Source of the DNA: Leptodontidium sp. MPI-SDFR-AT-0119
Taxonomy: Eukaryota; Ascomycota; Leotiomycetes; Helotiales; Leptodontidiaceae
Direction: 5' to 3'
Assembly (NCBI GenBank): GCA_020726505.1
Contig: JAHLEZ010000012.1
Coordinates: forward strand, 1,984,001 to 2,048,000
DNA length: 64,000 bases
The position numbers and the translations under genes were made by a program. The notes beneath the pieces were generated by a model that was given only the letters and a program-made list of their open reading frames with translations, did no database searches and was not told the DNA's origin. How positions within the stretch are numbered: position 1 is the first letter of the stretch; the number at the start of each line of letters is the position of its first letter. Positions 1-10,489 of the stretch are shown piece after piece.

Positions 1-254
1 GACTTAATACTTAGAATACAAAAACGATAAAGCCACTATACAAGAGGGAGTTATATATATAAGGAGTCAGAGGGGAGTCGGACCTGTTCCGGACACTTAA
101 CTTAGCCGAAGTATACCTGTCGTTACACTACCTCCTTAGGAAACTAAAGCTCGTCCTCGTACTTCTTACTCTTCTTATTCTTTCATATCTAAATTAATCT
201 TATTATCGTACTTATACTTTAATAAAGTATTAAGTATAGTATCGATTCTTATAA

Positions 255-528
255 TGTTAGTATCTAACCAAGGTTCGATACTTGATATTAAGGTGACAAA
301 GAATATAATAAGTGAAGTTTAATTAAGTATATTTTATGTGTCCCTTTTATACAAAAGGGAAAGTTACCTTAAATATATTAAGTGCTTAACCCCGTAGCTC
401 GTATAAGTATTACTTGTACGAAACTAGGAGGCAAAGTATAAAACTAAGCTTTATTAAGCCAGGAGAGACGACTATCTTTAGAAGCTGTCAGAGTACGAAA
501 ATGCCCCTTGACTAAGGCTATCCCAACA
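255..528 (+). repeat. Solo LTR, 274 bp family (copy 1)
   Basis: Starts TGTTAGTATC and ends CCCAACA. It is the same length and nearly the same sequence as 33922-34195, and most differences are C/T or G/A transitions. The flanks are TATAA on the left and CATAA on the right, a 5-bp target duplication differing by one RIP-type change. No internal retrotransposon sequence adjoins it, so it is a solo LTR. Confidence 0.85.
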
Positions 529-832
529 CATAATATTAATTTCTCGTTTTAGCTTTTTCAATTATAAAGCTACGTTACTTATAGGCTAACGTTACTTATA
601 GATCGGTAGCCGTAAACGTGTAAAATTAGAAATTATACGATTGACTTAAGCTAATTAAAATCAAACCGCATTTCGAGAAGTAGGTTAAATTAAATATATT
701 TACATTAGTTCTTAGGGAGATTTGGATCGTAGTGGAAGTATTAGGTAAACGACGACGTACTAATCAATTAATCCGCATCGGAAATAATGAGAATAATTAA
801 TACTTATAAAGGTAAAAAAGCGAAAGGCTACG

Positions 833-1017
833 TGTCGTACAGGCACGGACTGATGCTCGATTAGTTGTGCGCTATGCTAGTTTCGGATTCTGCCAGCGTA
901 TACCGCTTTCAGGGGAACAACGTGTTCCCCTGGTTTCCTCATGTATTCTAGACAACAATAAATCACTTTAATTCTCCCTACGTTGATCGCAAGGCTCTAC
1001 TCCACTTCTGTACCACA
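833..1017 (+). repeat. Solo copia LTR, 185 bp, TSD CTACG
   Basis: Starts TGTCGTACAG and ends CTGTACCACA. It is flanked on both sides by CTACG, a perfect 5-bp target duplication. It is the inverted equivalent of the two LTRs of the copia element at 51729-59461, and is a relic of LTR-LTR recombination. Confidence 0.92.
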
Positions 1018-1719
1018 CTACGTTAATAACGTTAATAACAAAAGGTTCATTTTATCGGCTTTGTAGTCGTATAAAAAACAGTACTAAGTCGGACCCGTTT
1101 CGAAGGAGTTGCCGAGAGCATATGTAATTATAAAGAAGAAGGCTAATTACGAGGTATACCTCTTATAAAGAAAAATAAAATTAAGGTATTTTAAAGAAGT
1201 CGTACTTAATATGTCGTACTCTTAGAGCTTACGCTTAAGGTACTCGAAAAGGCATAGTTATAAAGTATCGATTTTCCGTTCGTTATTTTAATTCTAATCT
1301 CTTGCTTTATTAAGCGTTACTTTAAAGGAAATCAAAAAACTTATAAAAGTTACTAATTTAATTTAGCTTATAAAACTTCGTTTTTATATATTATACTTTA
1401 TTTTCGACTTTATTATACTTATTAAGTTAATCTAAGATTAATTAATAATTATATATATATATAAGGTTGGCGTATTTTAAGAACTTTAAGTAAAAGGTAA
1501 CTAATTTAAAATTAAATCGGAAATAAACGTACGCAAATTAAGTTTGCGAATCACTAATTACTTTATTATTAATACTTAATATAAGCTTACTTTATAAAAA
1601 TAATAATTACATATAATAGTTGATATATATAATATTTAAAAAATAATGAAAGTTTCTTAGAATTTATAATTAAGTAAGAAAAAAGGTAAAAAGAAAAGAG
1701 CTTTATATACAAAGGGAAA

Positions 1720-1804
1720 AAGTATTATAAGGCTAATTAATCTCGGTAAAGCTCGGTTAGCTGGTATACCGGAAATGAAGCTCTGGGCGTTCCCAATCGT
1801 TACA
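1720..1804 (+). repeat. LTR-end fragment shared with 61365-61449
   Basis: About 85 bp here (for example GGAAATGAAGCTCTGGGCG) matches the end of the LTR at 61090-61449, mostly with transitions. The sequence upstream is too degraded to follow, so the full LTR is not delimited here. Confidence 0.6.
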
Positions 1805-2029
1805 CTCAGCAGAATTCACTTAATATATTAGATCAGTCAGTACTAGCAATGTTAATTTATTATAATGTTTTGCACGATTTTCTAATAAAACTACGCATAA
1901 TTATATTTTTGTAAGAGGAATATATAATAGTTTTAAATGAGATAGGGGACTTATATTGGATAAGGATATTATACTGATTATATCAGGTATACTTTAAGCA
2001 TTTGTAAAGTACTATAAGAAGATAGTTGA

Positions 2030-3250
2030 CTTCCAAGACAAAGATTGCTTAGCTTTAAAGGTACTTAAAAGTATAAGCTCGATTATAAAGACTCTTGTAA
2101 ACCTGACTACCTACTTTGATCTTGTTAGGCAAGACAAGGTTAAACTAGAAATAAAAAAAGGAGTAAGTAGGTCTCGAAAGTCTTTAGGCGATTAACTTGT
2201 AAAAGGAGATTTTTTAATATGACTACGTTGTGAAGTTAGTAAAAGCTAATACTTAAGTATAGGTTATAAACAATCCTTTATTATCTAAAAATGTTAGTTA
2301 AATAAAGGTAGAGACTATAAGGGAGCTTATTAACGTTGTTTTAAAAGGTAAGAGTATAGAGAATTACTAGAAATACTATCGCTTTTAGAAGTTCTTTTAT
2401 AACATTTGTATAAAAGGTGATTCTACTAGGATAAAAGACATTGAAACTCGTATACTAAAAGATAGTTTGCTATATATCCTTGTTTTCTAAATAAGGGGAT
2501 TTCATAAGCGTTTCTTTAATAAAATAAAAGACTTACTCCAGATGCTAAGGAGGCAGAATCAAGTGTACTACTTTTATATAAAGAAAGTATAAATAAAAGT
2601 ACTCACTAAGCAAGCTAACGATTTATTTGGTAATACTGATTTGTATTAGAAAGTTGTTAAAAAGGTGGTGAAATATTCCCTTATTAACTAAATAAACAGA
2701 ACACAAGTACTAAACAGGGAAGAATAGCAGTTGTACCTAGCAAACTTTAATAGTATATTATAATCAGAAGAAAATGTCTTTGTAAACTACTCCTAAAGTA
2801 CTTTAAACCCGCATTAACAGCTAATCAAAGCATAATAATACTATTTACATATGCCTCATACCTTTTGAAACCCTTTAAATGGAAAACAAAAGATTAATAG
2901 AACCCCTGCTTTAAGGATAATCGTGGCCTTGTGCCCAGTTGTTCCTATACAGCCAGGGGATTTTTTTAAGGTTATGTCAAGCTAATTACAGTATACGTTA
3001 GAACCTAATAAAGCCATTGAAGGACCTGATCTTAAACTGTAATTGGACTTCTTTGAGATCACTAGTAAGCTTAACTTTATAAGGTTGGCAATAGGAACTA
3101 AGACTAATGTTGCCTTAACGTGGAAAAGCTATAAGGACTAGCACAGTATAAATTAATAAGTTGAGGTTGTGGTTGCTAAAGAGATTTGGCCTTTTATGAA
3201 CTTGTTCGGCCTAATTTAGAGTCTAAGACAAGGCCTTTTTAATAAGCTAC
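2030..3250 (+). pseudogene. RIP-degraded relic reading frame, family not recognised
   Basis: One + strand frame can be followed for long stretches if TAA/TAG/TGA codons are taken as mutated Gln, Trp or Arg codons. An example is the run from about 2341 to 2830, rich in Lys, Arg, Tyr and Phe. The local peptide reads GDSTRIKDIETRILKDSLLY. It does not resemble the gypsy or copia domains found elsewhere in the window. I do not recognise the family. It could be a transposon-borne protein or a dead host gene. Confidence 0.45.
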
Positions 3251-4293
3251 TTAAATTAGGGATAGGCCTCTTTTAGTAACTGGTTAGAAAGTAGGAGAGA
3301 CAGTGACAGTGACATTAAGCTTGTCTATCGTTTCAAATCTTCGTTGCAAACGTTATTTGGCGATTAGTTTATAGACTAGAATGCAATTTTGAAATGATGT
3401 CCATTGTCCTTCTCTACTTCATTACGGGCGTACTATACAGTACATGAATTAACAATAACCTCTAAAAAAAAACCCCCCAACCCACAGCCGCTCTGGAATC
3501 TAGTCCGTGCTAGATATAATCCAACGCTAGCTGGTGTCTACCATACTAGGGAGTTTTGGCGGTCAGCGGCCAATTTTTGCTACACTGAAAAGGCGACTTT
3601 CGTCGCCTTCCAATAGAGTGGATGAGAGCCAACAAACGACTTCCTGTAACGGAGGCAAAAAAAGGATCCTGGATCGTGTTCTAATCTTAGAGTGATCAAA
3701 AAGGACTCGTCAACAAATTCCGGGAGCCCGGAAGTGCAATGGAATACTGTCTGCGACCCCTGTTGGACGATCCCTGACTGCAGCAGATCATGCAAAGACA
3801 GTCCTCCGCGGCGCAGGGCGGACTGTGTGCGTCTCTCCACGTGCATGTGGAAGATGAGCCCCTTACTAATTCACTGCAGACTCCGAGGTCCTCTCTTTAG
3901 ACTTTTGATCGGGATGCTCTTGAGCCGATATTTCATTGAAAAAAAATTAAAGGCACACACACATGACCGAAACCTACACTACTGCAGTTTGCTAACCGGA
4001 TTTAGGACGGAACGGAATTAGCGAGTTCAAGCGGATCTCGCAACAGAGTCATTCCGGAGTCCCATATAAACTGATTTTGAAAGTTGGCTAGCTATATTCA
4101 GTCGGACACCGAAGATAACCTCTTAGATGCCACGATTCTAAGCGTTTTGTAGCATCCGGTAATACAGGGGACACAATTGCTCCAGCTCAAGCTCAACGCA
4201 TTGACGCCGATACCAAGCTACGACATTTGATATCATTCGACGCCGAGAATCCCGTAGACAGGTATGTCGGAGTTATCCAAGAAAGACTGTCAA

Positions 4294-4301
4294 TATATAA
4301 A
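4294..4301 (+). promoter_or_regulatory. TATA box of the kievitone-hydratase-like gene
   Basis: TATATAAA lies 153 bp upstream of the chosen ATG at 4454. This suggests a 5' UTR of about 120 nt. Confidence 0.5.
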
Positions 4302-4360
4302 GCTAGTTCTCTGCCAACAAATACCAGAAACGCACTCTACAGACTTCGCAACTACTTTCG

Positions 4361-4407
4361 CATCGCTTTTGTATTCCTCAACTTTCCATCGCTTTTGTAT
4401 TCCTCAA
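4361..4407 (+). repeat. Tandem duplication in the 5' UTR
   Basis: CATCGCTTTTGTATTCCTCA occurs at 4361 and again at 4387 (period 26 bp), between the TATA box and the start codon. It is probably a recent local duplication in the leader. Confidence 0.8.
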
Positions 4408-4453
4408 ACTTGATCAGCTGTCTTTTCAAGCCTTCCAAGCCTCGATACTTGCC

Positions 4454-5640
4454 ATGGTCCGCTTGTTATCGCCGAGCGTCTTGGGCGCTCTCTCCCTAGT
4501 CGGGCAGTCCGTCGCATTCCAACGTTCCAACTCGATTCAAACCAACGCCACACAGTACGGTGTATGTTTCCCACTACATGCAGCTCCATTGTCTTCACAG
4601 GGGTCTACTCCGTTGGCTATATATCGAGTCTCAAACTCGCACGAATCAGGTGGAAAAGATCAGTCTCTAACAGTGAACAGATATATGGTCCTGGCCAGAA
4701 TCTTACCGAATCTCAGCTCTACAAGGAAAGAGGCATGAGTAGCTTTTGGATTGTGTACTGGCTCACTGCTGAGAACGGACATGACTATTTTGCCGTTGCA
4801 AGTCAACTCAACACGGATATCGGAAATACCACTGCACCAATAACCACCTATACTTCTTTGCTGGACATCACAACTCAGAACTTCACCGGCGTTGGAACGG
4901 CTGAAACAGGGCAGTGGTCAATCACTTCCTTTGATGCAGAAGCTGGGGGAGTGAAAATGTACGCTGCATCCGACGATATGTACTCAACTATGATTGCGAC
5001 CAGCAGCATCCCAGGAGCCACTTTCAACTTGACAAGTGAGCCTGTAGGTCCCCTTTTGTATCATGCTGGGTCTGGCATATTCACGTGGGGAACCGATATC
5101 ACGTACGAGTGGGCTGCGCCACAAATGAAAACATCAGGCACGATTACTGTTGATGGCGAGGAAATAAACATCATTCCCGAACAGTCTACGTCTTGGTACG
5201 ATCGACAATATGGTCCGGGGTTTGCCACATCTGGGTGGATCTGGGGCATGGCCATATTGGATAATGGATTGATCTTCTCATATTGCCACAATCTTCCAGT
5301 ACAAGGCAAGAACAAAACGCTTACCTTCTCAACAATTCTATACCCCGACGGACATCACGAGGTCAATGAACTTGAATTCGACATGCACCTCTCGGAGCGA
5401 TTTATTTCGCCCGAAACAAACCTCCCCTATTACCAGGCCTATCAAGTCAATGTTCCCAGAAAAGGCTTGGTTTTAGATGTCAAAATCCCAATCCAAGCTG
5501 GTGAGATGGCTAGAGAAGGCTTCAACAGTAATAACACCATCTTATTTGAGGCATATGCTACTATAAATGGTACCATTAATGGTGAGTATGTTACCGGATA
5601 CGGCGTTTCAGAGCAGAAACACGCACAAGGTACTTTGTAA
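4454..5640 (+). CDS. Secreted kievitone hydratase-like protein (CrtC/AttH lipocalin-like fold)
   Basis: Two exons, 4454-4561 and 4681-5640, give 355 aa. The 119-bp intron has GTATGT at 4562, a CTAAC branch site and a CAG end, and splicing in phase 0 joins ...NATQYG to IYGPGQNL. Residues 1-22 (MVRLLSPSVLGALSLVGQSV...) form a signal peptide. The body carries STSWYDRQYG and SGWIWGMAILDNG, which I recognise from the kievitone hydratase/hydroxyneurosporene-synthase-like family: a twin lipocalin-like fold with a conserved WYDRQ segment. Several NxT/S sites fit a secreted glycoprotein. Kievitone hydratase of Fusarium solani hydrates the prenyl side chain of a bean phytoalexin, but the family also contains Diels-Alderase-like enzymes of secondary metabolism, so the substrate is open. 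The frame is intact and free of RIP stops despite lying between degraded repeats. Confidence 0.8.
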
Positions 5641-6990
5641 GAATATTACCTGACCTTACTGCTTAGTCCTTCAGCAGGTACTGGACGTAAGTTGTGGTCT
5701 TCCCCGTTGAAGGAATTATGCTAAGTTCCTTTGTAGTAGAGCCCTGCTGCGGAGTCTTCCTGAAGACAAATAGAATCGGTCATGTTGGATTCGTGCTACG
5801 CAATCAACGTTTCGACATTCTCTTGATTTTTCTTCCGCTTTCTTGTGTAGCTCGAATTCCTGTATATGATTAAAGGCTAGCTCATGAGTGTGAGTTCTTA
5901 CTGTTATCTGACTGGATTTCTTTATAAGGGGTAATTACATACCCTATATACTCTCTTGAACTAGTATATAACCAGATCTAGCACCTCTCAGGAGGCTAAC
6001 TAAATTCAATCATTTCATACCACCAGTGTTCGCAATAGTATCTGCAGTATCGAGCATAATTACCCCCCACTTCAGTGATATGGGACTATTCTGAAAATAC
6101 GTAGTGATATAAGACTGTTCCTAGAAATACAGAGTAATATTAGCTGAAGATTTCCATATTGAATATCACTGCGTAGTATATTAGTATACTAGCACATAGT
6201 TAGAGGGATAAGAGGAGGGGTAAAAAGCAAGTCTCCAGCCTTATTTTTATTACTCTCAGCCTTGCATTTAAGGGTTCAGCCTCGTAATTGAGAGGGCTAG
6301 GAGGCGGTTAAGAGCTTACCTGAGTTTCCTTTCCTCTTATATAGATAGCTGTCGATTCTAACCAAATTTATATGAAGCTAAAGCACCCCCAAGGACAGGC
6401 CAAAAGCGTAAATTAACTATTCGGATACCGTCCCTCAATTCCCTTAGATTCCCTTATACGCCCAGCTTGTCTTAAGCATCTAATATACCTTAATTTTAGT
6501 GTGATTTAATATGAAATTAAGTTCCCAGGTATATCCCTAGATAATATAGAAATGAAGATATACGTCTATTGTTACGACCTAGGATCGTACCCCTGATATA
6601 GTCGAATAGCTGAATTAGCCTCTAACCAATTCATGTACCCTTTTGGGCCCGCTGGCCCGGTGGTAAAGCTATTCACCTACCGGTCGTACTGCCATAAGCG
6701 TCAGTCGTCACATCTATCTTATACCTTATAACATCCGCCACCCTCTGGACATGTAATTCGGACATTGTATTGCCTATTTTTAAGTGAGAAATTAATAGTT
6801 TTATAAGCCTAGAGTATGACTAGATAGTTCTAGATATAAGGATATAATTAGCTTTATCCTTCGACCCCTCTAGACCTGTCTCACCCCTTGTTCTTGTATC
6901 CTGGACTTTAAAACTATCGATGTTTGGTAGGGATAATTGAACGATTTCAATGCCCGAATGTTCTGTTTTTACAGGATTTTACACCGCAAC
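5641..6990. other. Intergenic, increasingly AT-rich, no gene seen
   Basis: No supported ORF. Around 6072-6145 an approximately 35-bp unit (AGTGATATGGGACTATTC, then AGTGATATAAGACTGTTC) is imperfectly repeated two or three times. The region grades into the RIP-degraded gypsy element that follows. Confidence 0.5.
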
Positions 6991-8983
6991 GTTATAATCT
7001 CTCTCTTTGTTTTACAAAGCTTTCTTTTACAATTATGTTCTTTCCTTCAAAATCGCTGGTACCAGACCCTCGAACTCGAATAATAGTGAGACTATTGTTC
7101 CGGAAACACAAGGACTCGCTAATGCTTTAGCGGAGGTTGCCCGGCTAAGCGTTATAATCGAGGCCCAGAACACACCAGAAACCACGACTCAGTCCTGTAA
7201 CGACGCAACACGTAGAGAGCGGTACTCGAATATGGGAGTGCAGAGGCTGAGGCAAATCGTAGTATTATAGGTCTAATATGAAGGAAACAAAGAAAAAAAT
7301 CAAGCCAGAGAGGGAAGAGCCCCTTATACATAGCCTCTAGTACAGGTCCGAAGCTAGTCCGGCACCCTACCCCTATACCCGTCGTTACAGTCCCCAGATT
7401 AAAACCGACTTACCGACGTCTTTGAGGCGCTCTTTCAGCGACTCACTAGAAATGAAACCTCAATTGACTTTAAGTCAACTAATTCTAGATCCTCTGTTGC
7501 TTACGAATAGGACCGAACTAACCTTTGAGAGCTGGAAGCTCTAAATAAAAGGGAAACTCTATGTCAACTCAGACTACTTCTCCTTAAGCGATGCCCGGAT
7601 GGTATATGTTTTCAGCCGTACTAGTAGAGATACTCAAAAGTATCTATTCCCACGAAATACTAAGGATTCTTAAGAAATTCTCCTGTCTAAATAAGAGATG
7701 TTTAAACACTTGTTATCTATTTATAAGGACTCCATTAAGTCGGCGAATGCCCGGTTTAACTATAGAAGCTTAATAATAAAGGTATCGAAAACCTTTACTA
7801 AGTTTTACACTCGCTTTTTTTTATTTCTCTAGCAAGGCCTAGATCCCTTTAGAAGACCTCTTGCCAGACCTTTTTGATAAACTGACTATTAATTTATAAT
7901 AGGCCGCCCTTTCGGTTTTCACAACTATCAAGACTCACTAGGAACTCTCTAAGTAATGCCTGGCCCTTTATTAAGGACTTCGTCGAATCAAGGCTTGATC
8001 AGACCGCATCCGGAACTGCAATTATCTACTAGGAACCGGGAACTCACCGGTGGCTCCCTGTCCTGCTAGCACTCCTAATTTTAATGCCAGTGCTGACTCT
8101 CTTGCCTTACGAACTCCCTGCGCTGGAACGCCAGCGACTCCTTGGCTAATATATAATAATACTAAGACCTAAGCGCTGAGCGACTAAAAAAAGTGCTTTA
8201 ATTATAAGTAACTTAGGTAATTCGTAAGGAAATATGTAAAAGTGAAATAGAATATAATCCAGGAGGTTAACACGGAAATAGAAAAGGACTCGGGAAAAGA
8301 GGAATCCTAGAGAAAGTCTCCTGTCTAAGGTCACTAGTGATTGACTTAATAAATGTTGATCTAAGTTGGCTAATAGGTAGAAAGAGCTTTATTACTTCTT
8401 GTACCTTATCTCATAATAGATATAGAGTTAAAACTACCACTTTAGCTGACACTAGTGTAAACGCCTTTTCCCAAATTAATATCTAATGTGCCCAGAAGCT
8501 CTCTGAGCTTTTAAATACTCCTCTTAAAACATTAAAAGAACTAGTCCGTCTCTGAGGGTTCGACGGTTACATCGGAATTCCTATTATTAAGATTTTATAT
8601 TAGAATTTAAATATTAATTAAAGGCAATAATATATAACCTTCCCTTTCTTATTACTGACTTAGAAAACCACGACATTATCTTAAAACGTATGTAGTTAGT
8701 ATACTTTAATCTTTAGCTTAATATACTAAATCGACAACTTCTCTAACTAGCTTCTTTACTATTAATTCCGTCTTTTGTTAAAATAATTACTCGAACTATA
8801 GATAACCTTTAGCGAACTATTAAACTAGAACTGAGATACGAAAAAGACCTTATATAAAGGGATATCGCCTTCTAGTAAGACCTTCGTCTTAATAGTAAAA
8901 GAATATAAATCCTACGCTAACTTTAATCCGATGAATCACTAGCAGAGATTGCTATAATAAAGATAAAAGTCCTACTTAGATCT

Positions 8984-9285
8984 TGTTACGACCTACGATG
9001 CGCCTCGTATTCTAACCGACACGGGCTCGTAGCATCGCTGGCTATGCGACGGCGCTAAGCCTAATAGGGAAGACTAGGTGGCGAGCCTGCGACATATTAA
9101 CGTGAATGGCACTCGACTACGCTAGGCCCCATTAGGAGGGTCCTTCATGTATATATACTCGAGCCCTCCCTTACGGAGAGCTCTCCTTTCCTCCTTGTCT
9201 TTTCTTCTCGATTCTGAGCGTAGCTAGAGGCCCAAATACACGGCTTGAGTCAACTCGCCGTATCAACCTTTGGCCAGCCGTAACA
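8984..9285 (+). repeat. Solo LTR, 302 bp family, TSD GATCT
   Basis: Starts TGTTACGACC and ends GCCGTAACA. GATCT is present on both sides (8979-8983 and 9286-9290), a perfect target duplication. Other copies are at 28656-28957 (reverse), 35364-35663 and 62319-62619. It is inserted in gypsy element E. Confidence 0.93.
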
Positions 9286-10093
9286 GATCTTAGATTAAAG
9301 GTCCCTCTATTACTTCTAAGAACCCTATAGACTCCGAAAGGAATTAAAAAGCGTATAGAATACCTCGACAGGATACGGAATTATTGTTAAATCAAAGAAT
9401 AGCTTGAGGACTAAGTAGCCACCTTAACAACCCCCTAGAAGCGTGCCCCCTTACGCCTAAAAAACCTTCTTTTTCTTAATATCTGTGTAATTAGTATTGT
9501 AGGCTTCTTCCGTATTATTAAGCTCCCAGACTTCGTTACTTTTATAATAAGTATCTATAAGGTTGACTTATTGATTCGAAAAAAGGAATTGGAATCGAAA
9601 GCCCCGGAACTCACTAATAAGCAACTGATAGAGCTCCGGCTCCCCTTTGCCTACGAAAACCTTAAGGACGTATTCTCAAAAGCTACTGCTAATGTATTAC
9701 TACTGCACCGGAAGTTTAACCACTAGATCGAGTTAGAGGAAGGTAATAATAAGTCTTCCCTGAGATATTCTCTTCTCTGTCATTAGTCCCTCGAAGAGTT
9801 ACAAGTAACTCGCTAGTACCTCACTGACCACCTAAGCAAAGGATTCATCAAGCCTAATTAGGCCATTTTTGCAGCCCTTATCCTCTTTGTCAAGAAGTAC
9901 AATAAAGTACTTCGCTTTTGTATTGACTTTTGGAAACTAAATAGCCTTACTCCAAAGGACTAATACCTATTGCCTCTTCTTAATGAAACCTTGAACCGCA
10001 TGTCTTAAGTCAAGATCTTTACTACGTTTGATATTCGCTAGGTATTTCACAGAGTATAAATAGATCCCGTAGTAGAGGAATTGATTACTTTCC

Positions 10094-10339
10094 TGTTGGT
10101 CCACAGGTCCCTGCATAAGCATACTTTGGTCTGGAAAGGGGGGTGGGTCAGGATTAGGGGCCAGAGCCTAGCCGGACTAGTTTCGGAGGACATTCGGTAG
10201 GGTTTCGTAGTATATAGCCTAGCTCTCCTCGTACTCTCTTAGGAAATACACAGATTTTTAACTATATATTGTTTACTTTGTCGCCATACTAATATATCGA
10301 TATATATTACGTGGTACATAAACTGGTACTGCACCGACA
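10094..10339 (+). repeat. Solo LTR of a fourth family, 246 bp, TSD TTTCC
   Basis: Starts TGTTGGTCCA and ends GCACCGACA. TTTCC is duplicated at 10089-10093 and 10340-10344. It interrupts the reverse transcriptase of gypsy E, and skipping it joins EELITF to the downstream RT segment. I see no second copy in the window. Confidence 0.9.
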
Positions 10340-10489
10340 TTTCCGGATTCACTATAAATTATATAACTGTAAAGTTCTCCCTTTTAGACTAATAAATAGA
10401 TCGGCGACTTACTAGCGATTTATAAATAATACTCTATTTAACTATTTAGAAGATTTTTATACAGTATATCTTAACGATATTATAATCTA

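Larger units (their letters stand above)
1..3300. other. AT-rich RIP-degraded repeat block (left edge)
   Basis: The block is very rich in TpA and poor in CpA and has no intact gene. It holds two solo LTRs, an LTR-end fragment and a relic reading frame, listed separately. The rest (about 1020-1720 and 1805-2030) shows no recognisable coding remnant. The transition to normal composition lies near 3.3 kb. Confidence 0.8.
3301..4453. other. Intergenic and upstream region of the kievitone-hydratase-like gene
   Basis: Composition is normal and no convincing gene is present. The short open frames here lack homology-like motifs and several begin at GTG. The last 160 bp holds a TATA box and a short tandem duplication, listed separately. 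Confidence 0.6.

Noticed and set aside
3404..4021. Overlapping 70-110 codon frames upstream of the kievitone-hydratase-like gene
   Set aside because: No motif, non-ATG starts for some, and frames on both strands compete; no splice model joins them.
6640..6720. Possible tRNA (GGTGGTAAAGC-like stretch)
   Set aside because: No cloverleaf or consistent A and B boxes could be drawn; no tRNA is called anywhere in the window.
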